In this document: positions 34,883 to 43,581 of the stretch, piece by piece | How the letters are laid out: each line of letters begins with the position of its first letter | Position numbering within the stretch: the first letter of the stretch is position 1 | NCBI RefSeq assembly: GCF_900445235.1 | Contig: NZ_UFSM01000001.1 | Span: 4,913,501-4,977,500 of the forward strand | Direction: 5' to 3' | Length of the DNA: 64,000 nt | From: Aminobacter aminovorans | Lineage (GTDB): Bacteria > Pseudomonadota > Alphaproteobacteria > Rhizobiales > Rhizobiaceae | Made by a program: the position numbers and the translations under genes | The notes under the pieces: model-generated | What the model was told of the DNA's origin: nothing | Seen by the model: only the letters and a program-made list of their open reading frames with translations | Databases searched by the model: none

Positions 34883-35413
34883 CTACCCCACCATGCGGCT
34901 CGGCGGACGGTCCTTGGCGAGCTTCTTGAACTTCTTCATCACCATGTCGCGCTTGAGCTTGGAGATGTAGTCGATGAACAGAACGCCGTCCAAATGGTCG
35001 ATCTCATGCTGCAGGCAGGTGGCCAACAGGCCGTCGGCCTCGACTTCCTGCTCCTTGGCATTCTCATCAAGATATTTGACCCGCACCTTGGCCGGGCGCT
35101 CGACCTCGGCATAATAATCCGGGATCGACAGACAGCCTTCCTCATAGACAGAGCGGTCGTCGCTGCGCGAAACGATCTCGGGATTGATGACCGTCATCGG
35201 CGCCGGCTCCTCGCCTTCCTTGGCAAGGTCGATCACCAGCATGCGCAGCGGCTCGCCAACCTGGATGGCCGCAAGGCCGATGCCCGGCGCGTCATACATG
35301 GTGTCGAGCATGTCGCGCGCGAATTTGCGGGTGGCGTCGTCGATGCGCTCGACCGGCTTGGAAACCAGGCGCAGGAGCGGATCGGGCAGGATGATGAGCG
35401 GCTTGATAGTCAT
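34883..35413 (-). CDS. def: Peptide deformylase
   Basis: It removes the formyl group from nascent proteins, the reverse of fmt action. The 176-residue metalloenzyme has all three motifs: GIGLAAIQV (residues about 42-50), EGCLSIP with the metal cysteine and [11 protein letters not shown] with the two His ligands and catalytic Glu. It opens with the typical [17 protein letters not shown] 35413 is preferred; an ATG three codons upstream is in frame. It is divergent from rmuC. Confidence 0.96.
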   Translation of the reverse strand: MTIKPLIILPDPLLRLVSKPVERIDDATRKFARDMLDTMYDAPGIGLAAIQVGEPLRMLVIDLAKEGEEPAPMTVINPEIVSRSDDRSVYEEGCLSIPDYYAEVERPAKVRVKYLDENAKEQEVEADGLLATCLQHEIDHLDGVLFIDYISKLKRDMVMKKFKKLAKDRPPSRMVG

Positions 35414-35516
35414 GCGCATCAACTAGGATGTCAGGCGAAAACCGTCAACAGGGCTCGATCCGGGATGTTCCCCTTTTGATCTGACCCATTGGTGCGAATC
35501 GGCTATGGTGCGGGCC

Positions 35517-36770
35517 ATGAACGAGCTTTCCAGCATCCTGTCCTCCCCCATCGCCCAGCTTGGCGCCTCCATGCTCACGCTCGGGCAAGCCATGTTGTTC
35601 GCCGCCCTCCTGTTCGTCGCGCTGGTCGTCGTCCTGATGGTCGCGCTGTGGCGCTCGGCCAAGGCACGCGCGGTTGCTGCCGCGGAGGCCGCCGACCACG
35701 CCCGCGATGCCGAGGCCCGCATGGCGGGCATCCTGCAGGCGCAGGCCGAGATGCAGGGACGGTTGGGCACGGTGGCCGAAATCTTCGGGTCGCGCCAGGC
35801 GGAGCTGACCCAGTCGCTCAGCCAGCGGCTCGACGCCATGACCGGCCGCCTTGGCCAGACCATGGCCGAGCAGACCAAGTCGACGCATGACAGCCTGGCC
35901 AAGCTGCAGGAACGGCTGGCAGTCATCGACACCGCCCAGGGCAACATCCAGTCGCTCGCCGGCCAGGTGGTGCAGTTGCAGGCGATCCTGTCCAACAAGC
36001 AGACGCGCGGCGCTTTCGGCCAGTCGCGCATGGAAGCCATCGTCGCCGACGGCCTGCCGCTCGGCGCCTATGAATTCCAGGCGACGCTGTCGAACAACAA
36101 TCGGCCGGACTGCCTGGTCAAGATGCCGAACGGCGCGCCGTCGCTGGTGATCGACGCCAAATTTCCGCTCGAGGCCTGGAATGCCATCCGGGCCGCAGCC
36201 GATGCCGAGGGTGCGTCAGACGCGCAGAAATATGCCGCCCAGGCTTTCCGGCGCGATCTCGAGGTCCACATCAAGGCCATCGCCGACAAATACCTGATCT
36301 CGGGCGAGACCCAAGACACGGCATTCATGTTCGTGCCCTCGGAATCGATCTTCGCCGAGATCCACGAGAACTTCGAATCGCTGGTGCATAGGGCCCACCG
36401 CGCCCGGATCGTTATCGTCTCGCCGTCGCTCCTGATGCTGTCGATCCAGGTCATCCAGGCGATCCTCAAGGACGCCCGCATGCGCGAACAGGCCCATCTC
36501 ATTCAGGGCGAGGTCATCCGCCTGATGGAGGATGTCGGCCGCCTCGACGAACGCGTGCGCAAGCTGCAGACGCATTTCGGCCAGGCCAGCAAGGACATCG
36601 ATGACATCCTGGTGTCGTCGTCCAAGGTCACCAAGCGCGGCGAGAAGATCGAAGCCTTGGAGTTCGGCAGCGGCCATGCCGCCGAATCCGAGGAAGCGCC
36701 GCGGCAGCCCGCGCGTGCGGCCGATTCCAAGACCGGCCAGCTCCGCCTGCGCGTCGTGGAAGAAGATTAG
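35517..36770 (+). CDS. rmuC: DNA recombination protein RmuC family
   Basis: The 417-residue protein has an N-terminal membrane helix (about residues 17-40), a long alanine/glutamine-rich coiled coil (to about 160) and the RmuC nuclease-like domain. That domain contains TLSNNNRPDCLVKMPNG, VIDAKFPLEAW, DTAFMFVPSESIFAEIHE and VSPSLLMLSIQVI. RmuC limits inversion at short repeats in E. coli by an unclear mechanism. An ATG at 35505 is also in frame. Its last codon overlaps the convergent GFA gene by four bases. Confidence 0.9.
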   Translation: MNELSSILSSPIAQLGASMLTLGQAMLFAALLFVALVVVLMVALWRSAKARAVAAAEAADHARDAEARMAGILQAQAEMQGRLGTVAEIFGSRQAELTQSLSQRLDAMTGRLGQTMAEQTKSTHDSLAKLQERLAVIDTAQGNIQSLAGQVVQLQAILSNKQTRGAFGQSRMEAIVADGLPLGAYEFQATLSNNNRPDCLVKMPNGAPSLVIDAKFPLEAWNAIRAAADAEGASDAQKYAAQAFRRDLEVHIKAIADKYLISGETQDTAFMFVPSESIFAEIHENFESLVHRAHRARIVIVSPSLLMLSIQVIQAILKDARMREQAHLIQGEVIRLMEDVGRLDERVRKLQTHFGQASKDIDDILVSSSKVTKRGEKIEALEFGSGHAAESEEAPRQPARAADSKTGQLRLRVVEED

Positions 36771-37168
36771 GCCTTCTCCACCGTCTCCATGCCGTCGAAC
36801 TCCGGCAGCCAGTGCAGCGCCGAGCGATACCAGACCTGCTTGCGCGGCACCAATTGCTCGCGCTGGTCCGAGGTGCCGGTCCTCAGCCCATAGACCTTGG
36901 GCCCATCGCCCACGGAAGTGGCGAACAGGTGCGAGCCGCATTCGGGGCAGAAGCCCTGCGCACGCTTGTTGCCGCTCTCGCCTGTCTTGACGTAGATTTT
37001 CGGCACTCCCGAAAACGCGATCTTGTCCTCCGGCACCGGCACGGTGACGCGAAAAGCCGTTCCGGTCAGCTTCTGGCAATCGGTGCAATGACAGATGGCC
37101 GTCTTTTCGGGGTCGACTTCGGCCTTGTAGGTAATGGCGCCGCAATGGCATCCGCCTTCGATCTGCAC
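36767..37168 (-). CDS. GFA-domain (glutathione-dependent formaldehyde-activating type) protein
   Basis: The 133 residues are one CENP-V/GFA zinc domain. The cysteines are GGCHCGAITY at the start, CHCTDCQKLTG in the middle and FCPECGSHLF later, all conserved zinc ligands. Actual formaldehyde-glutathione activity is doubtful for most members, so the role is open. It is probably independent of its convergent neighbour rmuC; the cation efflux gene lies 42 bases upstream on the same strand. Confidence 0.88.
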   Translation of the reverse strand: MQIEGGCHCGAITYKAEVDPEKTAICHCTDCQKLTGTAFRVTVPVPEDKIAFSGVPKIYVKTGESGNKRAQGFCPECGSHLFATSVGDGPKVYGLRTGTSDQREQLVPRKQVWYRSALHWLPEFDGMETVEKA

Positions 37169-37210
37169 TTCGAAATCCTCCTGTCCTGCAACGCGCGGTT
37201 CCGCGGCACA

Positions 37211-38188
37211 CTAGCCGCCCTCGGGTACCGGTGTCTCTGCCTCAGCGTTTACGATCCGATCACGACGCAGCTGCCATCGCTCCGCTGTCTGCGGCTTGAC
37301 GAACACCGACGTCACCTCGGGAACCTCGGCCTTGAGCTTTGCTTCCAGCCGTTCGACGCAGGCTTCGATCTCCGCGGCCGAGATTTGGTCGACGAAATCG
37401 AGGCTCAGCCCGGCAACGACCTGCTCCGGCCCCAGATGCACCGTCAGCACGCCATTGGCTTTCTCGACGGCGGGATCGGCCTGGGCAATCGCCAGGATCG
37501 CAGCCTGGACGTCGGGCAGGGCCGGCTCGCCCATCAGCAAGCCCTTGCTCTCGCGCGCCAGGAACACCGCCGTCGCGCCCAGAATCAGGCTGATGCCGAT
37601 CGAAGCCGCGCCATCGAGCCAGGGCTGCTCGAAATAATGCGCGGCAAAAATGCCGGCAAAGGCAATGACAAGACCAAGCAATGCCGCGCTGTCTTCGAAC
37701 AGCACCGTGTAGACGCTCGGGTCCTTGCTGCGGCGCACCGCCTGGATGTAGCCGAGACTGCCCTTGCTGCTGCGGAACTCCTTGAGCGCGACCAGCCACG
37801 AACCGCCCTCGAACACCATACAGATGCCAAGCACCACATAGTTGATCAGTGGATTTTCGATCGGCTCAGGGTGAAGCATGTGGAGGACGCCTTCGTAGAA
37901 GGCGACACCGGCCCCGAGCGCGAAGACGAGCAGGGCAACGATAAAGCTCCAGAAATAAAGCTCCCGGCCATGGCCGAGCGGATGGGCGATGTCGGGTGGC
38001 CGGGCAGCGCGATGCAGTCCATAGAGCAGAAGCAGCCCGTTGCCGGTGTCGACCAGCGAATGCACGCCTTCCGACAGCATCGCCGAGCTGCCGGTGAAGG
38101 CGGCGGCCACGAACTTGGTGACGGCAATCAGCAGATTGCCGGCAATCGCTGCGAAGATCACAAGTCTGGAGCCGGAGTGTCCTGCCAT
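37211..38188 (-). CDS. Cation diffusion facilitator family efflux protein
   Basis: A 325-residue divalent metal/proton antiporter with six membrane helices and a C-terminal cytoplasmic metal-binding domain (LDFVDQISAAEIEACVERLEAKL). The helix-2 site reads HSLVDTGN and is followed by HPLGHGRELYFW, with the paired site in FEDSAALLG of helix 5. The H-D and D pattern differs somewhat from the zinc-type HxxxD, so the metal is uncertain (Fe, Mn, Zn or Co). It lies upstream of the GFA gene and may share its transcript. Confidence 0.9.
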   Translation of the reverse strand: MAGHSGSRLVIFAAIAGNLLIAVTKFVAAAFTGSSAMLSEGVHSLVDTGNGLLLLYGLHRAARPPDIAHPLGHGRELYFWSFIVALLVFALGAGVAFYEGVLHMLHPEPIENPLINYVVLGICMVFEGGSWLVALKEFRSSKGSLGYIQAVRRSKDPSVYTVLFEDSAALLGLVIAFAGIFAAHYFEQPWLDGAASIGISLILGATAVFLARESKGLLMGEPALPDVQAAILAIAQADPAVEKANGVLTVHLGPEQVVAGLSLDFVDQISAAEIEACVERLEAKLKAEVPEVTSVFVKPQTAERWQLRRDRIVNAEAETPVPEGG

Positions 38189-38340
38189 CGATCCCTCACC
38201 TCGGCGACTGTAGCGGGCGCATAGGTATGCTCAAGCCCTTTTCGCTGTCCGCATCAGGCGCTCCGGTGTCTCAAGACCCCTCTTGCAAGCGCGACAACTT
38301 CGCGTTTCACTTCGCTTCTCAGCAGCGGGAGAAACGAATC

Positions 38341-38466
38341 ATGGCCAAGGGTGCGATGAAAGCCGGGAAAGAAGCCCGGAAACCCAAGAAAGACGCCAAG
38401 AAGCCAGCACCTGCGCCGGCTTTCAAGGCGCCTCCGGTGCAAGCGACCAAGCTCAAGGACAAATAG
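38341..38466 (+). CDS. Small Lys/Ala/Pro-rich protein (41 aa)
   Basis: ATG 38341 follows GGGAGAA at good spacing. The product is extremely basic: ten or more lysines with Ala and Pro, for example [14 protein letters not shown], with no hydrophobic segment. Similar short lysine-rich proteins in rhizobia are annotated as hypothetical. RNA/DNA binding is conceivable but unproven. It lies 155 bases before the sugE start on the same strand. Confidence 0.5.
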   Translation: MAKGAMKAGKEARKPKKDAKKPAPAPAFKAPPVQATKLKDK

Positions 38467-38551
38467 TCCTCACGAGCCTGACACGGACCTCGCCCGGCTG
38501 TCACGGCCGGGCGCGGGTTGAACTTCTCCTCGAAAAACCTTATCTGAACGG

Positions 38552-38603
38552 GCGCAGGGACGGCCCTGCGCTTCCCCGAAAAAACCGGCTGGGACGACCC
38601 GCC
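38552..38603 (+). promoter_or_regulatory. Guanidine-II (mini-ykkC) riboswitch upstream of sugE
   Basis: Two hairpins carry the class-defining ACGR tetraloops. P1 is GCGCAGGG (38552-38559), loop ACGG (38560-38563), CCCTGCGC (38564-38571). P2 is GGCTGGG (38587-38593), loop ACGA (38594-38597), CCCGCC (38598-38603). The spacing of 15 bases fits. The sugE ribosome site GGAGCG lies a few bases downstream. It could pair with CGCTTCC around 38569-38575, with one bulge, when no ligand is bound. Binding guanidinium to the two loops should switch translation on. Confidence 0.92.
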
Positions 38604-38621
38604 ATCCCAATGGAGCGTTCC

Positions 38622-38936
38622 ATGGCTTGGACTTACCTGTTCTTCGCCGGCCTGTTTGAAATCGGCTGGGCTATCGGCCTGAAATATACTGACGGCTTCA
38701 CCAAGCCGATGCCGACCGTCCTCACCATTGCCTCGATGATCGTCAGCCTAGGCCTGCTCGGCCTTGCGCTGAAGACGCTGCCCGTCGGCACCGCCTATGC
38801 GATCTGGACCGGCATCGGCACTGTCGGCACCGCGATGCTTGGCATCTGGCTCCTGGGCGAGCCCGCGACGGCACTGCGCCTCGCCTGTATCGGCCTGATC
38901 GTGTCTGGTATCGTCGGCCTCAAGCTGGTCGCCTGA
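38622..38936 (+). CDS. sugE: SMR-family guanidinium exporter (SugE/Gdx)
   Basis: The 104-residue protein has four membrane helices. The first carries the essential glutamate in [14 protein letters not shown]; the second and third include [28 protein letters not shown]. This matches the Gdx subtype of small multidrug resistance proteins, which export guanidinium in exchange for protons. ATG 38622 follows GGAGCG; an ATG at 38610 is in frame but would overlap the site. The riboswitch directly upstream supports guanidinium as the true substrate. Confidence 0.95.
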   Translation: MAWTYLFFAGLFEIGWAIGLKYTDGFTKPMPTVLTIASMIVSLGLLGLALKTLPVGTAYAIWTGIGTVGTAMLGIWLLGEPATALRLACIGLIVSGIVGLKLVA

Positions 38937-39178
38937 TCCGCGGCCTTGCGGCGGCCTGCCCGAAACGGGCGGGCCTCACCCTTCCCCATTTCCTGTCTTG
39001 CATGACCTGACATCGACTGACGTCGAAGCGGCATACAAGGACGCGCAAAAGCGATCCGCGCCCGAGGTTTGGCAAGTCCCCGGTCGCGAATCGCTGACGA
39101 TGTGAATTTTGCGCTATCGAGCCCGGCTAGCGGGCCGATGCGTCATTCCGGCGCGTGCAGGCGAAAGTGGACCTGCGC

Positions 39179-39607
39179 TCAGCCGTAGTTGGCCGAAGGC
39201 GGCATCCGCTTGCCGCGGGCCTTGCGGGCAGCATAACGCGCGTCGCGCTTGGCCTTGCGTTCGGCTTCATCGGACAGAACGCGGCTGATACGGTCGGCCT
39301 CTTCGGCCTCACGTGCCTTTGCCTCTGCCTGCGCAGCCTCTTCGGCGGCGAGACGTTCGGCTTCAGCCTTGGCTTCGCGCTCGGCCTTCTCAACGGCTTC
39401 GCGAGCCAGGCGTTCCTGCCTCAGCTTTTCCTTCTCGGCTTCGCGGATGGCGCGAGCTTCGAGGATAGCCTTGCGTTCGGCCTGACGGGCCAGAACGGCC
39501 GGATCGTCAGCTGCGGGGCGTGCCTTGTACTTTTCGAGGAGAGCTTTCTTTGCGTCATTGGCAGCGTTACGCCGCTCAAAGACGTCTTTTTCTCGGTAGA
39601 TTGCCAA
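39179..39607 (-). CDS. DUF6481-like highly charged coiled-coil protein
   Basis: The 142 residues are almost entirely alpha-helical, with alternating Glu/Lys/Arg and Ala (for example EAEKEKLRQERLAREAVEKA), predicted to be a long coiled coil. The opening MAIYREKDVFERRNAA and closing RMPPSANYG resemble a small rhizobial family annotated DUF6481. No enzymatic site or leader is seen. The function is unknown. It is divergent from the first LLM oxidoreductase. Confidence 0.72.
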   Translation of the reverse strand: MAIYREKDVFERRNAANDAKKALLEKYKARPAADDPAVLARQAERKAILEARAIREAEKEKLRQERLAREAVEKAEREAKAEAERLAAEEAAQAEAKAREAEEADRISRVLSDEAERKAKRDARYAARKARGKRMPPSANYG

Positions 39608-39826
39608 TTTGATTTCCCTGGAGTCACTTCGCGCCGCTTACATACGCGGACGAAGGCATAGTTCAAGCGCCAAAAAGGCATGTCTCCCATGAATTCGCGG
39701 TATGTTGCGGATAGGAAACGCTCTTTGACGCCAATCTCGATATGGATTGTTCACTAGATCGCGTCTGGCGACCTCGTGGAGCGAGGGCTACCTCTAGCAC
39801 AAACAATAGCGATAGGACCAGACTTC

Positions 39827-40879
39827 ATGGAACTTGGCCTCTACACTTTTGCGGACGTTAGCCCAGAGCCGGGGCCTGGTGCCATCGGAGCACACCAGCG
39901 ACTGCGCAATCTCATCGAAGAAATCGAACTGGCCGACCAGGTCGGGCTCGACGTTTTCGGCCTTGGCGAGCACCATCGCCCCGATTATGCCGCCTCGGCA
40001 CCCGTCATCGCACTTGCCGCCGCCGCTGAACATACCAAACGCATCCGGCTGACCAGCGCCGTGACGGTGCTGTCCTCAGACGATCCCGTGCGCGTGTTCC
40101 AGCAATTCGCCACGCTTGATCAGTTGTCCGGCGGGCGCGCAGAGATCATGGCTGGGCGCGGCTCGTTCATCGAATCGTTTCCGCTGTTCGGCTACAATCT
40201 CGAGGACTATGACGAATTGTTTGCCGAGAAACTCGATCTGCTCCTGGCATTGCGCGAGAGCGAACGCGTGACCTGGCAAGGCACGCACAGGGCGCCGATC
40301 AACGATCGCGGCGTCTACCCCCGCCCTTATCAGGACCTGCTGCCGATCTGGATCGCCATTGGCGGCACACCGCAGTCGGCGGCGCGTGCCGGCGTGCTCG
40401 GACTGCCGCTGGCGCTCGCCATCATCGGCGGCGAACCAGCACGGTTCGCGCCGCTCTTCGATCTCTACCGCGAGGCCGCACGCCGCGCCGGTCAGGACAC
40501 GGCAAAGCTCGCCACCAGCATCAATGTGCATGGCTTCATCGGCGAAACCACAGAACAGGCGGCGGACGACTTCTACCTGCCGCAGGCCGAGGTGATGAAC
40601 CGCATCGGCCGCGAGCGCGGCTGGGGGCCGACGTCGAGAGCGCATTTCGATCAGTCGCGCGGCCCGAACGGGGCGCTCTTCGTCGGCAATCCGGAAGCGA
40701 TGGCCGAAAAGATCGTGGCCCAGCACAAGATCTTCAAGAACGACCGGTTCCTGCTGCAGATGGCGATCGGCATCATGCCACATGACAAGATCATGAAGGC
40801 GATCGAGCTGTACGGCACCAGGGTGGCGCCGCTGGTGCGCAAGGAACTGGGCGTTCCCCAGGTCGACACGGCAGGCTGA
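39827..40879 (+). CDS. LLM-class (luciferase-like) flavin-dependent oxidoreductase, first
   Basis: A 350-residue TIM-barrel bacterial-luciferase-family protein: [11 protein letters not shown] at the start, the [16 protein letters not shown] segment (VFxxxEHH), [32 protein letters not shown] and the [11 protein letters not shown] phosphate-binding region. It would use F420 or FMN; the substrate is unknown. ATG 39827 is preceded by AGGA; the longer frame has no site. Another LLM gene follows 117 bases later. Confidence 0.88.
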   Translation: MELGLYTFADVSPEPGPGAIGAHQRLRNLIEEIELADQVGLDVFGLGEHHRPDYAASAPVIALAAAAEHTKRIRLTSAVTVLSSDDPVRVFQQFATLDQLSGGRAEIMAGRGSFIESFPLFGYNLEDYDELFAEKLDLLLALRESERVTWQGTHRAPINDRGVYPRPYQDLLPIWIAIGGTPQSAARAGVLGLPLALAIIGGEPARFAPLFDLYREAARRAGQDTAKLATSINVHGFIGETTEQAADDFYLPQAEVMNRIGRERGWGPTSRAHFDQSRGPNGALFVGNPEAMAEKIVAQHKIFKNDRFLLQMAIGIMPHDKIMKAIELYGTRVAPLVRKELGVPQVDTAG

Positions 40880-40915
40880 GGCATCGGCGGAGGCGCGCTT
40901 TTTTCGCTGGACCAA

Positions 40916-40966
40916 AACATACCTTCAACGGGAAGGTTTGTTTGCGCCGCTAACGCTTCCTATATC
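40916..40966 (+). promoter_or_regulatory. Operator-like palindrome overlapping the promoter of the second LLM gene
   Basis: A 27-base near-perfect inverted repeat (AACATACCTTC, centre AACGG, GAAGGTTTGTT; 10 of 11 pairs) spans 40916-40942. Its right arm overlaps TTGTTT (40938-40943), 17 bases before TATATC (40961-40966), which would serve as -35 and -10. The layout suggests repression by a dimeric HxlR/TetR/MarR-type regulator that is not in the window. Confidence 0.5.
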
Positions 40967-40996
40967 CGGCGGGTCCCCACCCGCCGGAGCTGCCTC

Positions 40997-41998
40997 ATGA
41001 CCACCTTGTCCGTCCTCGACCTTTCGCCGGTCACCGAAGGCAGTACTGCCGCCCAGTCGCTGAGAAATACGCTCGACCTGGCGCGTCACGCAGAGAAACT
41101 CGGTTTCCATCGCTACTGGCTGGCCGAGCACCACAACATGGCCGGCATCGCAAGTGCTGCCACCTCTGTCGTCATCGCCCATGTCGCGGCCGGCACCAGC
41201 ACCATCCGTGTCGGTGCCGGCGGCATCATGTTGCCCAATCACGCACCGCTGGTCATTGCCGAGCAGTTCGGCACACTTGCCGCCCTGCACCCCGGCCGCA
41301 TCGACCTCGGCATCGGCCGCGCGCCCGGCACCGACATGCTGACCGCACGCGCCCTGCGCCGCAATCTCGAAGCCGGCGTCGATAATTTCCCGCAGGATGT
41401 CGTCGAGTTGATGGGCTATTTCGAGCCGGCAACGCCCGAACAGCGCATCCGCGCCGTACCCGGCGAGGGCGAGCAGGTCGAAGTCTGGGTTCTCGGTTCC
41501 AGCCTCTACGGCGCCCAGTTGGCAGCCATGCTCGGCCTGCCCTACGCCTTCGCCTCGCACTTCGCCCCCTCAGAGCTCGACCACGCGATCGAAATCTACC
41601 GCTCGCGCTTCCAACCCTCGGAGCGGCTGGCAAAACCCTACGTCATGGCCGGCATCAACATCGTTGCCGCCGACACTGACGCAGAGGCAAAGTTGTTGTT
41701 CAGTTCGGTGCAGCAGGCTTTTGTCAATCTGCGTAGCGGCCGCCCCGGCCGCCTGCCCGCGCCGCTCGATGGTTATGAGCGCGAGCTCGACCCCGTCGCC
41801 CGCCAGATGCTGTCGCAGACGCTCGCCTGCGCCGTCGTCGGTTCACCCGAAACAGTGCAGCGCGGCGTCGAGGCGTTCATCTCGCGTACCGGTGCCGACG
41901 AACTGATGGTCACGGCCCAGGTGTTTGATCATCAGGCGCGCAAGCGCTCGTATGAAATCCTGGCGGAAGTCGGTGCCGGATTTGCGAAGGCTGCGTAG
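40997..41998 (+). CDS. LLM-class flavin-dependent oxidoreductase, second
   Basis: The 333-residue protein belongs to the same superfamily but a different subgroup: [60 protein letters not shown] and [11 protein letters not shown] are its signatures. It probably binds FMN and oxidises an unidentified small molecule. ATG 40997 lies just after a GC hairpin (CCGGCGGGT/ACCCGCCGG) that could affect its translation. Confidence 0.88.
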   Translation: MTTLSVLDLSPVTEGSTAAQSLRNTLDLARHAEKLGFHRYWLAEHHNMAGIASAATSVVIAHVAAGTSTIRVGAGGIMLPNHAPLVIAEQFGTLAALHPGRIDLGIGRAPGTDMLTARALRRNLEAGVDNFPQDVVELMGYFEPATPEQRIRAVPGEGEQVEVWVLGSSLYGAQLAAMLGLPYAFASHFAPSELDHAIEIYRSRFQPSERLAKPYVMAGINIVAADTDAEAKLLFSSVQQAFVNLRSGRPGRLPAPLDGYERELDPVARQMLSQTLACAVVGSPETVQRGVEAFISRTGADELMVTAQVFDHQARKRSYEILAEVGAGFAKAA

Positions 41999-42009
41999 CA
42001 CGCCCTGGA

Positions 42010-42143
42010 CCCGTTTACGGTGAGAGGGTAGCGCAGCGCGCTGCGAGCGAATCTATGAAGGGGCAAGCGCTGAGCGCGGAGGTTTTTGCCCTGCCCCCTT
42101 CATCCGACCCTCTGGACCGCCTTCCTCCCGCTCGGGGAGGAAG
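42010..42143. repeat. Intergenic inverted-repeat element between LLM and lytic transglycosylase
   Basis: The gap holds inverted segments ATGAAGGGGCA (from 42055) and TGCCCCCTTCAT (42092-42103), a GC palindrome around GCGCAGCGCGCTGCG, and a hairpin CTTCCTCCC/GGGAGGAAG (42121-42143) that abuts the transglycosylase stop. The CTCATCCGACCCTC-like core is reminiscent of dispersed rhizobial intergenic repeats. The terminal hairpin could stop transcription, although no T-run follows. Confidence 0.5.
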
Positions 42144-43556
42144 TTACCGCATCGCCTCGACGAGGCCCTTATCGGGAAAACACGTGGCCGCACGGCCATT
42201 CTTCGCCTGCCAGTCGCCGATCGACCGGCGCGTCTTGAAGCCCGGTAGACCGTCGGCTCCGCCGACGTCGTAGCCAAGCTTTTCCAGCCCGCGCTGCATC
42301 AAGGCCACATCGGAGCGGTAGAGCCCGTCGACCTTGCCCCAGCTACCGGCAAAACGCCGGTCGCCTGACGCGATCCGGTCGGCGCCATGGCCGATGAACA
42401 GCGCGTAGACATCGCTCTCATTATATTCCTTGAGCACGTAGAAATTCGGCGTGACGATGAAGGCGGGGCCGTTCCGCCCGGCCGGCATCATCAGAAAACC
42501 TTCGGCCCGTGCCTCATTCTCAGGGAACGGCTTGCCGCCGACCCGGGTTATGCCCATCGCGGCCCAGTCCGCTATCTTCTTACCCTTGTCGGGGCCCTCC
42601 AGCGCGCAGGTAACATTCTCCGGCACCGACACCTCGAAACCCCAGTCGCGGCCCTTCAACCAGCCATAGTGGACGAGATAGTTGGCGATCGAGGCCAGGG
42701 TGTCGGGTGTCGAGTTCCAGATGTCGGCGCGGCCATCGCCGTCGAAATCCACGGCATGCTGGAGGAACGAGGTCGGCAGGAACTGCGGCTGACCAAGCGC
42801 GCCGGCCCAGGACGAGCGCATCGCCTTGCGACTGACCAGCCCGCGCTCGACCATCTCGAGGCCGGCCAGCAGTTCCTTGCGGAACATCTCCTTGCGGGTG
42901 GCCAGGAACGCCTTGGTGCCCAGCACCTCGAAGGCATCATAGGGCATCTTGGCCGCACCGAAGCCGGACTCCCGGCCCCAGATCGCCAGCACGACGCCGC
43001 CGGGCACGCCGAAACGCTTCTCGATCGAGGCGAGCGTCTTGGCGTTGGCGCCAGCACGGCTGCGTCCGCCTGCTGTGACCGCACCGAGCGTCTTCTCCGA
43101 GAAATAGTTGCCAGGCGAGCCGAACTCGGCCTGGTGCTGCTGCTTCGGCGTCTTCGGCTTTTCGCCCGGCAGCACGAGGTCGGGCAGCTTGAGATTGGGT
43201 CTTACGCCATCGAAGGCCGCTTCAAAGGTCGCCCTGGAGATGCCCTTGGCCTTGGCTTCCGGCCACAGGTCCTTGGTGAGCCAGGCCTGGAACTGATCGT
43301 CGATCTTCGCGGCGGCGGCGGGGACGGCGAATACGAAGCACGCAGCAAGCAGGATTGATTTGAGGAACAGCGCTCTAGGTTGCCCGCCTCTGTCCTGCCG
43401 GACATCTCCCCCACAAGGGCGGAGATTGCCAGCGGCTATGCCGCGGCTCTTCCGCCAGCGATGAAGACTGGCGAAGATCGGCGTAAGGGCTGATCTCCCC
43501 TCTTGTGGGGGAGATGTCCGGCGGGACAGAGGGGGGCAACGTAGAGCGCTTGTCAT
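42144..43556 (-). CDS. MltB-type lytic murein transglycosylase with repeat-derived N-terminal insertion
   Basis: It cleaves peptidoglycan glycan strands. The catalytic SLT_2 domain shows the Glu in IWGRESGFG, GALGQPQFLPTSF and DFDGDGRADIWNS; a C-terminal peptidoglycan-binding domain covers LMQRGLEKLGYDVGGADGLPGFKT. ATG 43556 has the excellent site AGGGAGG and follows recR by 25 bases, so it is the native start. After five codons (MTSAL) the frame runs through a palindromic element, adding about 58 residues, before the signal sequence FLKSILLAACFVFAVPAAAA. The element-free protein would start MTSALFLKSILL and look like a normal exported enzyme. Confidence 0.88.
   Translation of the reverse strand: MTSALRCPPLSRRTSPPQEGRSALTPIFASLHRWRKSRGIAAGNLRPCGGDVRQDRGGQPRALFLKSILLAACFVFAVPAAAAKIDDQFQAWLTKDLWPEAKAKGISRATFEAAFDGVRPNLKLPDLVLPGEKPKTPKQQHQAEFGSPGNYFSEKTLGAVTAGGRSRAGANAKTLASIEKRFGVPGGVVLAIWGRESGFGAAKMPYDAFEVLGTKAFLATRKEMFRKELLAGLEMVERGLVSRKAMRSSWAGALGQPQFLPTSFLQHAVDFDGDGRADIWNSTPDTLASIANYLVHYGWLKGRDWGFEVSVPENVTCALEGPDKGKKIADWAAMGITRVGGKPFPENEARAEGFLMMPAGRNGPAFIVTPNFYVLKEYNESDVYALFIGHGADRIASGDRRFAGSWGKVDGLYRSDVALMQRGLEKLGYDVGGADGLPGFKTRRSIGDWQAKNGRAATCFPDKGLVEAMR
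43369..43550. repeat. Long palindromic (MITE-like) element inserted in frame in a coding region
   Basis: Near-identical inverted arms of about 50 bases face each other. Both begin, read inwards, with AGCGCTCTA, then GTTGCCC, CCTCTGTC, CGCCGGACAT or TGCCGGACAT, CTCCCCCACAAG. The unpaired centre (about 43420-43495) differs. The whole unit of about 182 bases has no coding capacity of its own beyond the open frame it shares with the transglycosylase. A related unit lies at 62963-63150. Confidence 0.88.
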
Positions 43557-43581
43557 CCAGCCTCCCTGCAAGCCAATTACG

